Source of the DNA: an uncultured Flavobacteriaceae bacterium
Lineage (GTDB): Bacteria; Bacteroidota; Bacteroidia; Flavobacteriales; Flavobacteriaceae
Assembly (NCBI GenBank): GCA_947504035.1
Contig: CANNGA010000009.1
Location: forward strand, 124,001 to 188,000
DNA length: 64,000 nucleotides
Direction of reading: 5' to 3'
The position numbers and the translations under genes are program-made. Below are positions 7,633 through 17,595 of this stretch, piece after piece. Position 1 is the first letter of the stretch. The number at the start of each line of letters is the position of its first letter. The notes under the pieces are model-generated. The model made no database searches and was not told where the DNA came from. It was given only the letters and a program-made list of their open reading frames with translations.

Positions 7633-7650
7633 GTTTTTAGCACTTTTCTG

Positions 7651-8007
7651 TTACAGCGCCTCTAAGGCTGTTTTGGCAGCTTCTACGGTTTTTTTAGCAT
7701 TCCCCACAAATATGTGCTCATTTAGAATAATAACAGGACGTTTTAAAAAGGTGTAGTGTTCTAAAATTAGATGTTTAAAATCAGCTTCACTTAAAGTCTT
7801 GTCCTTTAAATTGCGCTGTTTGTACAATTGCGCCCGTTTGCTAAACAAGGCTTCATAGCTTCCTGAACGCGTTTTCATGGCGTCTAACTGTGTTTCGGTA
7901 ATCGCTTCTGTCTTTATGTCTTGTAATACAAAATCTGCGCTTAAATCCAATTCCTTTAGAATTCTTAAGCAAGTACTACAGCTCTTTAAATAATATACTT
8001 TTTTCAT
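7651..8007 (-). CDS. ArsC/Spx-family thioredoxin-fold protein
   Basis: A 118-residue protein starting MKKVYYLKSCSTC, with the CxxC-type active site of the ArsC/YffB/Spx superfamily at residues 10-13. The C-terminal RPVIILNEHIFVG contains the family's Arg-Pro pair (RP[VI] motif). ATG 8007 is chosen because it directly precedes the first strand; an ATG 24 nt upstream would add eight unlike residues. The literal arsenate reductase activity of relatives is variable, and no ars genes are nearby, so a thiol or redox role is equally possible. It is transcribed leftward toward the island terminator and is divergent from the DinB gene. Confidence 0.8.
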   Translation of the reverse strand: MKKVYYLKSCSTCLRILKELDLSADFVLQDIKTEAITETQLDAMKTRSGSYEALFSKRAQLYKQRNLKDKTLSEADFKHLILEHYTFLKRPVIILNEHIFVGNAKKTVEAAKTALEAL

Positions 8008-8063
8008 GGGTTTATGTATTTGAAAAAGCAAATTAAAACTATATTTATCGAAAAATAAACAAT

Positions 8064-8528
8064 ATGGATTTTACATTTCAGGTTTTAAATAATATCAGAA
8101 GTATTTTTAAAAAGATCATTGCAGAACATTCTTTAGAAGCACTAAACACAATTCCTAAAGGGTTTAATAATAATATCATTTGGAATATAGCGCATGTTGT
8201 GGTTTCAGAGCAGCTATTGGCTTATAAACTTTCAGGATTAGAGCCGTCGGTTTCTGCAGAGCTTATTGAAGCGTATAGAAAAGACAGCAAGCCTGAAGGT
8301 GATGTCACACAGGCACAAGTGGATGAAATTGAAGCTTTATTGGCATCTACAATCGCACAAACACAGGCAGACTATACTAATGGAGTGTTTAAAAATTATA
8401 CAGAGTATACGGTTTCAACAACAGGGAATACCTTGCATAATATAGACGAAGCATTGCAGTTTATTGCCATGCACGATGGTTTACATTATGGATATGTATT
8501 GGCGCTTATAAAAGCACTAAAAGTATAG
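8064..8528 (+). CDS. DinB-superfamily four-helix protein
   Basis: A 154-residue all-helical protein with the DinB_2 metal-binding histidine pattern: His in IIWNIAHVVVSEQLL, and the two histidines of FIAMHDGLHYGYV near the C-terminus. Members of this superfamily are metal-dependent and often act in thiol transfer (bacillithiol-type), but many are uncharacterised. It is divergent from the ArsC-like gene (57 nt between starts) and followed by a strong bidirectional terminator. A near-consensus -7 box (TATATTTA) precedes it. Specific substrate unknown. Confidence 0.8.
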   Translation: MDFTFQVLNNIRSIFKKIIAEHSLEALNTIPKGFNNNIIWNIAHVVVSEQLLAYKLSGLEPSVSAELIEAYRKDSKPEGDVTQAQVDEIEALLASTIAQTQADYTNGVFKNYTEYTVSTTGNTLHNIDEALQFIAMHDGLHYGYVLALIKALKV

Positions 8529-8548
8529 TTAGAATTTAATGCATATAG

Positions 8549-8585
8549 GCACTTCAAATACTGTTGTGGTATTTGAAGTGCTTTT
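8549..8585. terminator. bidirectional terminator between DinB gene and PUL regulator
   Basis: GCACTTCAAATAC and GTATTTGAAGTGC form a perfect 13-bp stem with a 7-nt loop and a T-run. It lies between two convergent genes, and its tail overlaps the stop codon of the leftward regulator. Confidence 0.9.
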
Positions 8586-11460
8586 AAAGGTGAACTAAAA
8601 CATCTAAAAACCGAGAGTCTTGGTCAATGTTTAATTTCTTTCTCACCCTATAGCGTGCTGTTTCCACACCTCTTACCGAAATACTTAGTAAAGGCGCAAT
8701 TTCTTTGTTGGATAAATTCATTTTAATAAACGCGCATAAACGCAGTTCTCTCTTGGACAACTTAGGGTTAATGGCAAGTAGTTTATCGAAAAAATTACGG
8801 TGAATACTTTCAAAATTCACATCGTAAATCGCCATGTATTCTTCACCAATTTTGTGCTGATGGAATTTTTTAAAGATGTCTAACAGTTTGCGTTTTGGCC
8901 CACTACTTTTTATAAGGGTTTTAAGCTCTTTTAAATCCTCTTGAATGTCATTAAACGCTTTTTTCTTATTGATAAGTTGCATGGTGTAATTGGTAAGCTC
9001 TTTGCTTTTTACAAGCATGCTCTCTTCTAAGAGTGATTTGTCTTGCTGTAGTTTTAGCTGCTGAATTTCTAATTCTAATAGGCGTTTAGATTTTTCTGAA
9101 GCGATTATGGTTTTTCTTTTTTCTAAGGCGATTTTTCTAGAAATTAAACGGTAAGTCATCCCAAAAAGTAGCCCTGCAAAGAGGATGTATAAAGTTATTG
9201 CAAGAGGGGTTTCATACCATTTGGGGCTTATTATAAAATGGTAATTTGCGGCCTTACCAGTGTTGCCGTTTAAATCCATGCTTTTAACAGAAAACGTGTA
9301 GTTTCCAGGTCTTAAATGGTTGTATTCTTTGTAGGGTGTTGTAGACCACGGCGACCATTTTTTGTCCAGATTTTTAAGCTGGCAACTGTACTGAATATTG
9401 TTATCTGGATTTAATTTAGGGGCGGCAAAATGAAAGGCTACGGCATCGGTAGTATTTTCTATTTTTACAGCATTATCCGTTTGGGATCGCGTATGTATTG
9501 GAAAAACATGCTGTGTTGCTTTTTCTTTTCGTGTTGCATGGGTCACTACAGTATAAGCGCTGTCTTGTTTCGGTTGTTCTAAATTGTAAATATATAAACC
9601 CGTTTTTGCCCCTACAAGGACTTTGTGTTCTGGTAGCGGGACGATGACTTCTAAACTTCTGTTGAGTTTGTTTTTTACATTTAGAAAAATATCTGTTCTA
9701 ATATGAGGAGGTGTTGCAGCGCTTTCGAAATACCCAATTTTATTGTCTAGAACAACCCATGTGTTTGTGCTGTCCTGTATTATTTTTCTAGTGTTTAACG
9801 TGGGGTCTAGGATGCGGTTTAATTTGGGGTGTAATACGAACCTGTTTTTGTTCTCGTTATATGTGTAAACACCTGTGTTTGTACTAAAAACAATTTCGGA
9901 ATTCCAACGGTGTACATTTATGTTAAATTGAGAAGTTAAGCCATTTTGATCTGTAAAATGGTCGATGGCATACACCCTGTCGTAATTAGCGTCTAATTTT
10001 ATTTTATAAATGCCTTTGTACCCATGGCATACCCAGAAAGTATTGGGGGCATTTGCAGGGAGGATGTCTCTTGTAGATTCGTCGAAACCATCAATTTTCT
10101 TTACCAAATGAAAAGACGCATTGCGGTACTCTAAAAAGTAGAGACCGTTATAACTACAGGCCAAATAGCCATTTGCTGTGTTTGGTAATGGAATAACTTT
10201 CCAGAAACCTGTCTGTTCTCCAATTTGTTTTGCTTTTAGTCCTTCTAATTGAAATAAGCCCTTGTCATGACTAATAAGTATGCTGTTGTTAAAATTAGAA
10301 ATAGACCAAGTTTGCCCCTGTGGCGTATCTAATCTTGAAAAGTCCAGTCTGTTTTTAGTGGCAGTTGTGGTGGTGTGGTAGACCCCTTTATTTGTAGCAA
10401 GGTACATCCTGTCTCCTTTTACTAAGACGTCATACACAGAGGCTTTATTAAAAAGCTGACTAGAAATGGGGTTATAAGTAATGTAATCCAACCCATTATT
10501 TAAAAGCACCCAAAGGTTGTCTTGATCTTTGAATAGGTTTAAAACTGTGGCGTCTTGAATGGCATCGAAGGCAATGGGTGTTTTTGTAACTTTTTCAGTT
10601 TTAGAAAATGCAAGCACTTTAGAGCCAATGGTGCCTAAAATATAATCTTCTGGAGTTTGTAGCGCGACAGCGATAGACTCATTTTGGTTGTCTGTAAATA
10701 CTGTAGCCCATTTTTCAATCGTTTTTGTGTGAATATTGCCTTTGTAAATATGACCTTTATCGGTGATGATATCAATAATTTTGGGCTGGTTTGACGGTAA
10801 AAAAGCTACAATTTTCTCTTTGTTAAAGCTGTTAGGGGTAAATACAGTGTACAGTTGCTTCGTTTTAGGGTTAAAAGCCATAACGCCAAGTTTATGGTCT
10901 TGCACGTAGTAAATAGTATTTACGACATTGGCATATGTAAATGTATTTGCAGAAGGGATGTAAGTAGACGAGGTGTTGGTTAAGGCGATTAAGCCTTTAA
11001 AAGTTCTAAAGATGATGGTGTCGTCTAATTCGTGAATTTGCCATATGTTTTTTAGGTTTTTATTGTCTAAAGGCAGCTCAGGCAATATGGATTTGTAATG
11101 GTAGTTGCCATACATGTCCTTGTCTATAACGCCTATTTCGTTATAACCGCCAGCGTATATTTTTTGTTTAGAGGTGTAAATGATGCTGCGTACAGAAGAA
11201 CTGTTAGGTAAGGTCACTTTTTGCCAAGTTTCACCATTGTATACTAAAGCGCCGTCATTGTTCCCAAAATAATAGACGCCTTCTTTGTCTCTACACATAC
11301 TCCAGAATTGCGAATCACCATTAAAATCAGACTGTGTAAAGTGTTTTGTTTTAGATAGTTTTAAATGCGGTTCTAAATGCGAAATGGCATCTTGTGCTGC
11401 AGCTAAAGTGTAAGAAAAGCAGCAAATGTAGATTAGTAACGGTGAAAATTTGAAGCGCAT
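8584..11460 (-). CDS. PUL regulator: beta-propeller sensor, Y_Y_Y domain, TM helix, LuxR-type HTH
   Basis: A one-polypeptide membrane regulator of about 958 aa. In order: a signal sequence, a long repeat region resembling two-component regulator (Reg_prop) propellers (about 50-630), a Y_Y_Y domain (around LKNLDKKWSPWSTTPYKEYN), one membrane helix (about 755-775), a cytoplasmic coiled coil, and a C-terminal LuxR-type helix-turn-helix (LSKRELRLCAFIKMNLSNKE, then SVRGVETARYRVRKKL). It lacks the kinase core and receiver of classical HTCS regulators. ATG 11460 is chosen because a -7 element lies at 11487-11494, inside any longer form. It is divergent from susC and very probably senses the imported glycan and activates the PUL. 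Confidence 0.88.
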   Translation of the reverse strand: MRFKFSPLLIYICCFSYTLAAAQDAISHLEPHLKLSKTKHFTQSDFNGDSQFWSMCRDKEGVYYFGNNDGALVYNGETWQKVTLPNSSSVRSIIYTSKQKIYAGGYNEIGVIDKDMYGNYHYKSILPELPLDNKNLKNIWQIHELDDTIIFRTFKGLIALTNTSSTYIPSANTFTYANVVNTIYYVQDHKLGVMAFNPKTKQLYTVFTPNSFNKEKIVAFLPSNQPKIIDIITDKGHIYKGNIHTKTIEKWATVFTDNQNESIAVALQTPEDYILGTIGSKVLAFSKTEKVTKTPIAFDAIQDATVLNLFKDQDNLWVLLNNGLDYITYNPISSQLFNKASVYDVLVKGDRMYLATNKGVYHTTTTATKNRLDFSRLDTPQGQTWSISNFNNSILISHDKGLFQLEGLKAKQIGEQTGFWKVIPLPNTANGYLACSYNGLYFLEYRNASFHLVKKIDGFDESTRDILPANAPNTFWVCHGYKGIYKIKLDANYDRVYAIDHFTDQNGLTSQFNINVHRWNSEIVFSTNTGVYTYNENKNRFVLHPKLNRILDPTLNTRKIIQDSTNTWVVLDNKIGYFESAATPPHIRTDIFLNVKNKLNRSLEVIVPLPEHKVLVGAKTGLYIYNLEQPKQDSAYTVVTHATRKEKATQHVFPIHTRSQTDNAVKIENTTDAVAFHFAAPKLNPDNNIQYSCQLKNLDKKWSPWSTTPYKEYNHLRPGNYTFSVKSMDLNGNTGKAANYHFIISPKWYETPLAITLYILFAGLLFGMTYRLISRKIALEKRKTIIASEKSKRLLELEIQQLKLQQDKSLLEESMLVKSKELTNYTMQLINKKKAFNDIQEDLKELKTLIKSSGPKRKLLDIFKKFHQHKIGEEYMAIYDVNFESIHRNFFDKLLAINPKLSKRELRLCAFIKMNLSNKEIAPLLSISVRGVETARYRVRKKLNIDQDSRFLDVLVHL

Positions 11461-11486
11461 AGTAACGAAAAAGAATATGTTTTTCT

Positions 11487-11494
11487 CAAAAATA
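11487..11494 (-). promoter_or_regulatory. -7 element of the PUL regulator gene
   Basis: Read leftward this is TATTTTTG, matching TAnnTTTG, 26 nt before ATG 11460. No -33 match was seen. The rest of the 11461-11732 interval holds no recognisable promoter for susC. Confidence 0.4.
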
Positions 11495-11732
11495 AACAAT
11501 CTTAATAATTAAAAGTCAGCTATTTATAAAAAAAAACGTAGTAAAAGTGTATTTGTTTTTTTTGTGATGTAATTTAGGAGTATTCAAATAATTGCTAATT
11601 ATTTTATCATATTCTAATTTTACGATAAGATTATTTGTTGATTATGTATTGCAAGTAAATATTTTAAATCAAATTGACAATAGCGTAGTGCATGTAGTCC
11701 AATACTAACTAAATTAAAATCAAATAGTACTA

Positions 11733-14690
11733 ATGAAGAAACACGTTTTATTGTGGATGTTATTAGGGATATCCACCTTTTCGTTTGGCCAGATAAAAAC
11801 GATTAAGGGAATAGTCACAGATGTGCTTGATACACCTTTGGCTGGCGCAACCATTTTAATAAAAAACACGAACAAAGGCACAACTACAGATTTTGACGGC
11901 GGGTTTTCTATAGCCGCAGCGCCAACAGATAGTTTAGTAATTTCATATGTTGGTTTTTCAGAATTAGAAGTCCTAGTAGGCACCCAAACCAACCTTACTG
12001 TACAATTGCAAGAAGACCTTAGTGTTTTAGATGAGGTGGTAGTCGTTGGTTACGGTACCACTACAAAAAAGGCATTAACCACAGCAGTTTCTGTAGTTAA
12101 AGGAAAAGATGTAGTAGAAGACAAGCCATTTACCAATATAGAAACCGCGTTACAGGGTAAAGTTTCGGGGATACAAGTTGTTACGCCATCGGGAAGTCCT
12201 GGGCAAAGCGCCTCTATACGAATACGTGGTGTTATTTCTTTGTCAGGCAGTTCAGATCCTTTATATGTTATCGACGGGGTACAAGTGGCCAACACAGAAG
12301 CTTTAAACCCTAGAGATGTAGAATCGGTTTCTATACTTAAAGATGCTTCTGCCGCTGCAATCTATGGTGCACAAGCTGCAAATGGTGTTGTAATTATTAC
12401 CACTAAGCGCGGATCTGGTAAGTCTAAAGTTAATTTTTCTGCCTATGCAGGACAAAATGTAGTAGCTAATACTCTAGATGTTTTAAATGCGGTACAGTAC
12501 ATTACAAGTGTAAATACGGCAAGAGCAAATGCAGGATTACCGCCTATAAGCGATCCTAATAATTTTCAGTCGAATTCTGATTTTCAAAACGAACTTTACG
12601 CACCAGCACTCACGCAGAATTACGACCTTTCCATTTCTGGAGGAGATGATAAAGGGCGTTTTTACATTTCAGGAGCCATACAGGATGAAGAAGGAACTAT
12701 AGAAACTACAGGTTTTAAAAGGTATTCTCTACGTTTTAATCAAGACCGCAAACTATTAAACGATGCGTTTAAAATTAGCTCTAGCGTTGCGTTGTCGCGA
12801 ACAAATTTTAACGTGATTAATGATAACCAACGTGTTAATCAAGGTGGAGTGGTTTTATCTGCACTGCAAACACCTCCTAATGTTGCGGTAGTAAATGCCG
12901 ATGGGACGTTTCCTTCCAATCCATTTCAGCCTGGTTTTGATAATCCTATAGCCTTGGTGAGAGGAGAAGATAGAGAATTTGTAACCAATAAGGTTTTGGC
13001 TAATTTAACAGGCACCTATACACTGCCTTTTGGTCTAATAGCAAAGTCGTCTCTTGGTATAGATCATTCAGAGTCTAAATTTAGCAGATTTGTAGATCCT
13101 TTTAGTACTTCAAACGGAAGAGCTAACGAAGGTATTGCAGAGGCAGGAACATTTTTGAACACCTCATTTTTATGGGAGAGTACTTTAGATTATACCCTAA
13201 CACCTATAAAAGAAAAATTAGATATTAATTTTTTATTAGGAGGGGCAATTCAACAGCGAGAAGGTAATGACCGCTCTATTGTTGGAGCGTCTTTACCAGG
13301 AGATGCCATACGAACCATAGATCCTGCCACAGATATATTAAGTACAAGTGAGCGTGTTAATGAGAATAGAACGAACTCCTTATTTCTAAGAACTAAGATC
13401 TCATATTTAGACCGTTACTTCTTAGAATCTACAGTACGTAGAGACGGCTCCTCTCGGTTTGGCGCAAGTAATAGGTTTGGTTATTTCCCTTCTGTTTCTG
13501 GATCTTGGGTAGTGTCTGAGGAACAATTTATGGAAAATATAGATTGGTTGAGCATTTTTAAAATACGTTACGGGTACGGATTTACGGGCAATCAAAATAT
13601 AGGTGATAACCGTTTTCAAGGACTTTTTAGTGCTAATGCTAATTTTACCATTAATGGCGAAGTACGCAATGGGATATTCCCTTCTCAAGTGGCCAATGCC
13701 GCTTTAAAATGGGAAAGTACAGAGCAACATAACTTAGGCTTGGATCTTAGTTTTCTTAAAAATAGAATCAATTTTAATTTTGAAGCTTATCAAAAAAATA
13801 CAACAGATCTTTTGATAGACAATCCATTACCAATTACAACAGGTTTTAGTAATGCCACACAAAATATAGGATCTGTAAGAAATAAAGGGATAGAGTTAGC
13901 ATTAAATGCCGTAGTACTAGATACCGAAGCGATGACTTGGAGTATAGGGGGCAATTTTACAACTAACGCTAATGAAGTAACAGCTATTAATGGTCGCATC
14001 ATTACTTCTGGATTTGTAAACGACCAAGGCGACGTTACACGTACAGAAGAAGGGCAGCCCGTTGGTAACTTCTTTGGTTTTATTGCAGATGGTGTAGACC
14101 CACAAACAGGCGATGTTATTTTTAGAGACTTAAATGACGATGGCATTATAGACGACGATAATGACCGTACAATAATAGGGAATGCCTTACCAGATTATAC
14201 CTGGGCAGCCACCTCCAACTTTAGTTATAAAGGTTTAGAACTAACCCTGTTTTTTCAAGGCGTACAAGGCCAGGAAATTTACAATGCATCACGATTAGAA
14301 TTAGAAAACCAATCTGGATTTACCAATCAAAGTACCACTGTGTTAAACGCTTGGACACCTACAAATACCATTACAAATATTCCTCGAGCAGTCTTTGGAG
14401 ACCCTGCAGGAAATAATAGAGCATCTTCGCGATGGGTAGAAGATGGATCCTTTATAAAATTGCGTGAAGTGTCTTTAGGCTATAACCTCCCTAAGTTGTG
14501 GATAGAGAAATTAGGCATTTCACAATTTAAAGTTTATGTGCAAGGCAGAAATTTAGCAACCTGGACAGATTATACAGGTTACGATCCAGAGGTGAGTAGA
14601 GATGGAGCCAATGCTTTATCTGGTGGTATCGATTATGGCACTTACCCACAAGTACGAACATTTATAGGAGGCTTAAACGTAACATTTTAA
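11733..14690 (+). CDS. susC: SusC/RagA-type TonB-linked outer-membrane transporter
   Basis: The glycan importer of the PUL. It has a signal peptide (ending near SFG/Q), a CarboxypepD_reg-like domain (about 22-95), a plug domain starting at DEVVVVGYGTTTKKALTTAV and containing the SIRIRGV segment and YVIDGVQV, and then a 22-strand-type barrel ending in GLNVTF. The length of 985 aa is normal. The SusD gene follows after 11 nt, the standard transporter/lipoprotein pair that forms a pedal-bin complex in the outer membrane. The symbol denotes family homology, not starch specificity. Confidence 0.95.
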   Translation: MKKHVLLWMLLGISTFSFGQIKTIKGIVTDVLDTPLAGATILIKNTNKGTTTDFDGGFSIAAAPTDSLVISYVGFSELEVLVGTQTNLTVQLQEDLSVLDEVVVVGYGTTTKKALTTAVSVVKGKDVVEDKPFTNIETALQGKVSGIQVVTPSGSPGQSASIRIRGVISLSGSSDPLYVIDGVQVANTEALNPRDVESVSILKDASAAAIYGAQAANGVVIITTKRGSGKSKVNFSAYAGQNVVANTLDVLNAVQYITSVNTARANAGLPPISDPNNFQSNSDFQNELYAPALTQNYDLSISGGDDKGRFYISGAIQDEEGTIETTGFKRYSLRFNQDRKLLNDAFKISSSVALSRTNFNVINDNQRVNQGGVVLSALQTPPNVAVVNADGTFPSNPFQPGFDNPIALVRGEDREFVTNKVLANLTGTYTLPFGLIAKSSLGIDHSESKFSRFVDPFSTSNGRANEGIAEAGTFLNTSFLWESTLDYTLTPIKEKLDINFLLGGAIQQREGNDRSIVGASLPGDAIRTIDPATDILSTSERVNENRTNSLFLRTKISYLDRYFLESTVRRDGSSRFGASNRFGYFPSVSGSWVVSEEQFMENIDWLSIFKIRYGYGFTGNQNIGDNRFQGLFSANANFTINGEVRNGIFPSQVANAALKWESTEQHNLGLDLSFLKNRINFNFEAYQKNTTDLLIDNPLPITTGFSNATQNIGSVRNKGIELALNAVVLDTEAMTWSIGGNFTTNANEVTAINGRIITSGFVNDQGDVTRTEEGQPVGNFFGFIADGVDPQTGDVIFRDLNDDGIIDDDNDRTIIGNALPDYTWAATSNFSYKGLELTLFFQGVQGQEIYNASRLELENQSGFTNQSTTVLNAWTPTNTITNIPRAVFGDPAGNNRASSRWVEDGSFIKLREVSLGYNLPKLWIEKLGISQFKVYVQGRNLATWTDYTGYDPEVSRDGANALSGGIDYGTYPQVRTFIGGLNVTF

Positions 14691-14701
14691 TAGCATAGAA
14701 A

Positions 14702-16084
14702 ATGAAAAATAGATATTATATTTTAACCCTAGTACTAAGTGCGTTCTTAGTAGTTGCTTGTGGAGAAGACGCTTTAGAAGTGCCATTAGCTAACGATATA
14801 GGAGAGGAGAATTTTTTTAGAAGAGCCAGCGAGGCCGAAGCAGCGGTTGTTGGAGCTTACGATGCATTACAACCCGATAGTTATTATGGATTTGACTATT
14901 ATGTGTTTGGTGATGTAAGAGCAGATAATAGTTTCGCAGGCGGTGACAACTCGAATAATTTTGCCATAGATAATTTTACGTTAAGACCCACAAACGATGT
15001 GGTGACACGTTTTTTTAGACAGATTTACACCGCTATAGGCAGAACAAATGCAGCTATAGAAGGGATTTCGCAAATGGATGCCGATTTGTTTGAGGACGGG
15101 CGTCAAGATGCGCTTTTAGGAGAAGCCTTATTTCTAAGAGCATTACACTACTATAATTTGGTGCAATTTTATGGCGGTGTCCCTATAGTTATTAACGTAA
15201 CCAGAACGTTAGATCCTAGCACGATTAGTGTCGCTAGAGACACAGAAGCAGCTGTTTACGAACGTATTGTTGAAGATCTTAGACAGTCCATTACATTTTT
15301 AGACGGAGAGCAGCAAGAACAAGGTAGGGCAAATGTAGGTGCCGCAGAATTGTTGTTGGCTAAAGTAGAATTAATTCGAGGAAATCATGATGAGGTGTTG
15401 CGTTTAACCGCCAATACCATGGCAAGAGGGTTTGCTCTAGTTTCTAATTTTGATAGTCTTTTCGATCAGCAAAACGCTACCAATAGCGAAGTTTTGTTTG
15501 ACGTACAGTACAGTGGAGAACAAGAAGGTAATGTGTTTCCAGAACTGATACTACCCACGCCAGAAGCCTCATTCGATTTTATTAAATTTAACACCCCAAC
15601 GCCAAGCAGTGATGCCGCTTTTGAAGCCGGAGATCTTCGAAAAGCCTCCTCTATTGCAGTACGTAATGGTACACTTTTCGTTTTTAAATGGCGTAATGGT
15701 AATGCCTTTAATTCTGCAGATAACAGCATTGTATTGCGTTACGCCGATGTGTTGCTAACAAGAGCAGAAGCCCTAAATTTAGAAGGCAGCAGTATAGCGG
15801 CAGTAAGCCTGCTAAACCAAATTAGAACAAGAGCAGGTTTGGCAAATTATAATGGCCCAATGGACATACCAACTATAGATACTGCGCTATTAAATGAGCG
15901 TCGAGTAGAATTTATGTTTGAAGGCCAACGTTGGAGCGATTTAAAACGCAAAGGTTTTGAAACGACCAGGCAAGCCCTTCTCGCAGCTAAAAATATTAAC
16001 ATACAAGAGTTTCAATTGGTATTGCCTATACCCCAAGGCGAATTGGATAGAAATGATAACCTAATGCCGAACCCTGGCTATTAA
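14702..16084 (+). CDS. susD: SusD/RagB-type surface glycan-binding lipoprotein
   Basis: The lipobox LVVACGED puts the lipid-modified cysteine at residue 20. The body has the SusD helical TPR-like pattern, with LGEALFLRALHYYNLVQFYG in the N-terminal part and the C-terminal signature NERRVEFMFEGQRWSDLKR, ending with MPNPGY. The length of 460 aa is typical. It is 11 nt after susC and 13 nt before the first GH30 gene, so all are co-transcribed. Its role is to capture oligosaccharides at the cell surface and pass them to SusC. Confidence 0.95.
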   Translation: MKNRYYILTLVLSAFLVVACGEDALEVPLANDIGEENFFRRASEAEAAVVGAYDALQPDSYYGFDYYVFGDVRADNSFAGGDNSNNFAIDNFTLRPTNDVVTRFFRQIYTAIGRTNAAIEGISQMDADLFEDGRQDALLGEALFLRALHYYNLVQFYGGVPIVINVTRTLDPSTISVARDTEAAVYERIVEDLRQSITFLDGEQQEQGRANVGAAELLLAKVELIRGNHDEVLRLTANTMARGFALVSNFDSLFDQQNATNSEVLFDVQYSGEQEGNVFPELILPTPEASFDFIKFNTPTPSSDAAFEAGDLRKASSIAVRNGTLFVFKWRNGNAFNSADNSIVLRYADVLLTRAEALNLEGSSIAAVSLLNQIRTRAGLANYNGPMDIPTIDTALLNERRVEFMFEGQRWSDLKRKGFETTRQALLAAKNINIQEFQLVLPIPQGELDRNDNLMPNPGY

Positions 16085-16097
16085 AAAAAGAAAGATT

Positions 16098-17579
16098 ATG
16101 AAAAGAAGCACATGGATTTTTAAATACGCGATTATAGCTTTAGGTATTTTAAGCTGTAGCGATAGTAGTGATGGCGAAGAGACTCCTGTAGACATGGGAG
16201 GTAACGAAGAAGAGATGGAAGTACAGCCAGAAGAAGGAACCGTTAGGGTTATACTAACCACGGCCGATGGTAACACACGCTTACGAGAATTAGACAATAA
16301 GTTGCCATTCACCAACACACCAGCAAGTGGAGCAACAATTACGCTAAACGAGGCTGTGACCCTACAAACCATTGAAGGATTTGGAGGAGCCCTAACAGGA
16401 AGTGCAGCAGCTTTGTTACAAAATAACACCCAAGCATTAAATGCGTTATTTGGAGCAGAAGGCGCCCGTTTAAGTTATACAAGATTAACTGTTGGAGCTT
16501 CCGACTTTAATAAAAACGGAAGTTATACCTATAACGACATCGTAGAAGCAGAAGATATAAATTTAGAGAATTTCTCTATCTCCGAAGATTTCACCAGCAA
16601 TAACCCTGTTGTACCCGTAGCAAAAAGCATTATCACAATAAACCCTAACATGGGATTTTTAGCCTCACCTTGGACGGCACCTGCATGGATGAAGGGGAAC
16701 CGCTCATTTAATGGAGGTAGTCTGTTGCCAAGATACTACAGCAGCTATGCCAATTATTTAGTGAAATACCTAGAAGCCTATAATGCAGAAGGCGTGGGCA
16801 TTAATACCATAACCGTTCAAAACGAACCCCTGTTTGAAACCAATGCCTACCCAACAATGAAAATGAGTGCCTTAGAACAAGCCGCTTTTATAGGGATGCA
16901 TTTTGGCCCAGCCTTAGAAGCCACAAACCTAAGCACAGAAATAATAGGGTACGATCATAATTTTAGAGAAGCAGAAGACCCAGATTTTCCAATCACGCTG
17001 CTCTCTAATACAGAAGCCGCTAAGTACACCAATGCCATAGCCTATCACGCATATGCAGGCGTACCTGGCGAAATAAATCGCGTAAAAACGCAATTCCCTA
17101 ATGCCGATATTTATTTTACAGAACAATCAGGAATACAAAATGGCGGTACCACATTTGGTGGTGAAATCGATTTCTTTATGAAAACTATTTTTATGGGAAC
17201 CCTACGTCGTGGCGCAAAAACCATATTACTTTGGAATTTAGCATTAGATGCCAATGGCGGACCAACAAATGGAGGTTGCCAAGACTGTAGAGGCATACTT
17301 ACCGTGTCTTCTAACGGCAGCTTTGTGAAAAATGTAGACTACTACATTTTAGCACACTTTTCTAAATATGTAGATAAAGGCGCCACAGTAATTGCATCAA
17401 ACAATTTACAAGGCAGTTTAGAGAATGTCGCGTTTAAAAATCCAGACGGATCAAAGGTATTAGTGGTCTACAACGCCTCAAACGCTGCCGCACCGCAAAA
17501 TTTTAACGTAAGTCTAGGCGGAGCGCGTTTTTCTTATGCATTGCCTAAAGGCGCAGTCGTAACATTTAAGTGGGATTAA
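16098..17579 (+). CDS. GH30-family glycoside hydrolase, lipoprotein
   Basis: A (beta/alpha)8 retaining hydrolase with lipobox LGILSC (Cys20), so probably anchored at the outer membrane. Catalytic residues are visible: the acid/base Glu243 in TVQNEP and the nucleophile Glu342 in IYFTEQSG. SPWTAPAWMK (about 190-199) and the conserved GFGGALTGSAA near residue 95 are typical of GH30. The C-terminal beta domain ends in VVTFKWD. It is closest to the third GH30 of this locus (shared GCQDCRG/GCSDCLG and NVDYYIL/NVSYYII segments). Subfamily GH30_3 (endo-beta-1,6-glucanase type) is my best guess, without a search. Confidence 0.9.
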   Translation: MKRSTWIFKYAIIALGILSCSDSSDGEETPVDMGGNEEEMEVQPEEGTVRVILTTADGNTRLRELDNKLPFTNTPASGATITLNEAVTLQTIEGFGGALTGSAAALLQNNTQALNALFGAEGARLSYTRLTVGASDFNKNGSYTYNDIVEAEDINLENFSISEDFTSNNPVVPVAKSIITINPNMGFLASPWTAPAWMKGNRSFNGGSLLPRYYSSYANYLVKYLEAYNAEGVGINTITVQNEPLFETNAYPTMKMSALEQAAFIGMHFGPALEATNLSTEIIGYDHNFREAEDPDFPITLLSNTEAAKYTNAIAYHAYAGVPGEINRVKTQFPNADIYFTEQSGIQNGGTTFGGEIDFFMKTIFMGTLRRGAKTILLWNLALDANGGPTNGGCQDCRGILTVSSNGSFVKNVDYYILAHFSKYVDKGATVIASNNLQGSLENVAFKNPDGSKVLVVYNASNAAAPQNFNVSLGGARFSYALPKGAVVTFKWD

Positions 17580-17595
17580 ATTAAAAAAGTATATC

